Of a stretch of DNA of 64,000 nt, positions 62,205-64,000 are shown one piece after another. The notes under the pieces were generated by a model. The model was not told where the DNA came from and did not search any database. It was given only the letters and a program-made list of their open reading frames with translations. Origin of the DNA: Reticulascus tulasneorum (taxonomy: Eukaryota; Ascomycota; Sordariomycetes; Glomerellales; Reticulascaceae); assembly GCA_001557505.1 (NCBI GenBank), contig LSAX01000008.1, positions 1-64,000 of the forward strand, given 5' to 3'. A program made the translations under genes and the position numbers. The stretch's first letter is position 1. Each line of letters begins with the position of its first letter.

Positions 62205-62990
62205 TGAACTGAAGAAATGATCGGATGGCTGAGTGGGATCAATGTAGTGTCGGTATCCTTGGAATCATGAATTAATGAGCAGGATGGCTATTTTTCAGTC
62301 TCCAATTGCATTGAAAGTTAATGATCTGAAATTGAACTTCTAGGGTATGAGACACACTATCTCTTAGATCGCCACTATTCTGGAGGAGTATGATTTGTAT
62401 GTGGGGAGCACTAGCGAATATGGTTTGACATCGCGGACAAGTCCGTCTTAGTCGGTATTCGGAATCTTTGCAGCGTCCCTCGGTAGTCACTAGCAACGCC
62501 TTGCCATGAGTATCTCCGAATTCAACGACCAGTTTATTATCGATCCGTGTCTCCAACAGATTCCCTTATGTTGAACCTAGCGGTAATATCATGCACGGGG
62601 ACGAAGCCCAGCATTTGCCTTGCGACCGGATAAAAAGTCATCGTGACTCGCGCGTCTCCACTTCGCTGTGCTGAAGACCAAGGATGCTCCTCATGATTGG
62701 GCTTTCTTGGCCCAACTGCGGTGATCCACAAGGGGGAGTTGAGCGCATCGCAAGCCATGCAACTTATTTTTTTTTTAACTTTCGTTTTTCTCTCTCTTTT
62801 CCTTTTTAGACGTCACGATTTTCACTCCATTAGATTGCATTATTGCCTTTGCTGATTCGAATTTGACAGTTTCTACTCTCCAGTCTCCAATTCCCAAACA
62901 GCCACCTCGAGATATAATTTCACCATCTATACCAACTACATTTCCGGTCGATTGAAGCCTGCGATTTTCACAGTAAAAATCTATTCCAAG
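62205..62990. promoter_or_regulatory. Divergent promoter, flavin monooxygenase / GH3
   Basis: About 790 bp. It holds TGACTCG at 62644-62650 and a long pyrimidine-rich tract (about 62763-62808) typical of fungal core promoters, upstream of the GH3 start. No gene inside. Confidence 0.5.
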
Positions 62991-64000
62991 ATGGTCCTCA
63001 AAGATGAGAAAGTCGAGTCTCTAATACAATCCCTTACACTAGAGGAGAAGTGCCTGCTTCTGGGCGGAAAGAATATGTGGGAGACCTTAAACATTGACCG
63101 TCTCGGAATCCCCTCTCTCAAAACAACCGATGGACCCGCTGGTGTCCGAGGCGCTACTTGGACGGATGGTACCAATACAACTTACATCCCGTGTGGCATT
63201 GCTTTGGCGGCCACATTCGACCCAGCACTCATGGAACGGGTAGGCTCGGTATTGGGAACGGAAGCTCGACGGAAAACAGCACACGTTCTCTTAGCACCTA
63301 CGATGAATATGAGTCGGTCCCCTTTAGGTGGCCGTAATTTCGAAAACTTCGGTGAGGACCCGTATCTGACCGGTATCATGTCTTCCGGATTCATTCGCGG
63401 AGTTCAGAGCCAAGGCGTGGCAGCCTGCATGAAACACTTTGTTGCGAATGACATGGAAACCCGGAGGTTTAATATGGACCAGCAAATTGACGAGAGAACC
63501 CTACGTGAGATATACCTCAAGCCATTTGAGATGGCAGTTCAGTTGGCAAAACCGTGGGCGAGCATGACTTCATACCCAAAGATTAATGGGACGCATGTGG
63601 ATGCTCATGAGTGGATCTCGAAGGACATACTCCGGGAAGAGTGGGGGTTTGAGGGTTTGTCGATGAGCGACTGGGGCGGCTTGAACTCAACAGAGGAGAG
63701 TATGAGGGCAGGAACAGACCTGGAGATGCCGGGACCTCCGATCCGTTATGGGGCTGCACTGCAAGCGGCTGTACTAGCTGGTAAGATATCTGAAGAAGTG
63801 CATATTAATTCTTCGGTACGGAGACTCCTCGAACTACAGGTGAAGTTGAAACTTGTAGGAGGGGAAACTGGTTTAGAGAACACAGAGCATGAGCAGAACT
63901 CGGACACTCCTGAATTCCGACGGACAGCAAGGGACGCCGCAACTGGTGGTATCGTCCTTCTCAAGAACAATGGGGTCTTACCACTCCAACTCTCAAGCTT
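62991..64000 (+). CDS. GH3 beta-glucosidase, 3' end beyond window
   Basis: Open from the ATG at 62991 to the last base, about 336 residues. Family 3 hallmarks: LTLEEKCLLLGG, TTDGPAGVRG, GRNFENFGEDPYL, KHFVANDMETRR and SMSDWGG, whose Asp is the catalytic nucleophile. The second (alpha/beta sandwich) domain starts at GGIVLLKNNGVLPL. There is no signal peptide, so an intracellular beta-glucosidase is likely, as in the group that acts on imported glycosides. It may release an aglycone for the adjacent ring-cleavage genes. Only the N-terminal part is present because the window ends. Confidence 0.9.
   Translation, partial: MVLKDEKVESLIQSLTLEEKCLLLGGKNMWETLNIDRLGIPSLKTTDGPAGVRGATWTDGTNTTYIPCGIALAATFDPALMERVGSVLGTEARRKTAHVLLAPTMNMSRSPLGGRNFENFGEDPYLTGIMSSGFIRGVQSQGVAACMKHFVANDMETRRFNMDQQIDERTLREIYLKPFEMAVQLAKPWASMTSYPKINGTHVDAHEWISKDILREEWGFEGLSMSDWGGLNSTEESMRAGTDLEMPGPPIRYGAALQAAVLAGKISEEVHINSSVRRLLELQVKLKLVGGETGLENTEHEQNSDTPEFRRTARDAATGGIVLLKNNGVLPLQLSS

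Overview
This window is a chromosome end of a filamentous ascomycete (Pezizomycotina). It opens with perfect CCCTAA telomere repeats. About 6.3 kb of A+T-rich, stop-riddled sequence follows, of the kind left by repeat-induced point mutation (RIP). After that come intron-rich genes with short spliceosomal introns (mostly 50-100 bp, GT..AG). Gene content is typical of an accessory subtelomere. The genus cannot be told from the sequence alone. Exon models below were built by hand from splice signals, reading frame and family motifs; no database search was run.

Layout. 1-190: telomere and its degenerate edge. 191-6420: RIP-like desert with an interstitial telomere-like patch and a long hexanucleotide repeat. 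7231-11434: a divergent pair, cytochrome P450 and Baeyer-Villiger monooxygenase, sharing a promoter that carries a duplicated ~110 bp module. 11791-12307: a non-autonomous inverted-repeat element. 12520-22469: a decaying zone with one uncharacterised ORF, a frameshifted WSC-domain fragment, a broken GH6 cellobiohydrolase-like gene, an intact small chitin-binding (CBM18) secreted protein, a divergent and frameshifted G-protein alpha paralogue, and a broken HET-domain gene. 23133-25193: a complete 14-exon extra copy of homocitrate synthase. 26325-31460: a 12-exon gene for a large secreted modular protein (SGNH hydrolase, VCBS repeats, chitin-binding module, hydrophobic segment), with a stop codon formed across one exon junction.

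34629-47538 looks like a small-molecule cluster built on amino-acid chemistry. It holds an HMT1-like ABC transporter, a POT/PTR2 peptide transporter, a SAM methyltransferase, an ATP-grasp carboxylate-amine ligase of the carnosine-synthase/dipeptide-ligase type, and a cysteine-synthase-like PLP enzyme fused to a rhodanese domain. There is no NRPS or PKS. The inferred product is a methylated di- or pseudo-peptide, or a sulfur- or diaminopropionate-type amino acid, exported or imported by the two transporters. This is the strongest candidate for an undescribed system here.

47923-62204 looks like a catabolic cluster for an aromatic or N-heteroaromatic compound: two Zn2Cys6 regulators, a class III (LigB-type) extradiol dioxygenase, a D-2-hydroxyacid dehydrogenase, a class II aldolase, an M20 N-carbamoyl/amide hydrolase and a salicylate-hydroxylase-type flavin monooxygenase. 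A GH3 beta-glucosidase begins at 62991 and runs off the end. It might release an aglycone for this pathway, but that is inference.
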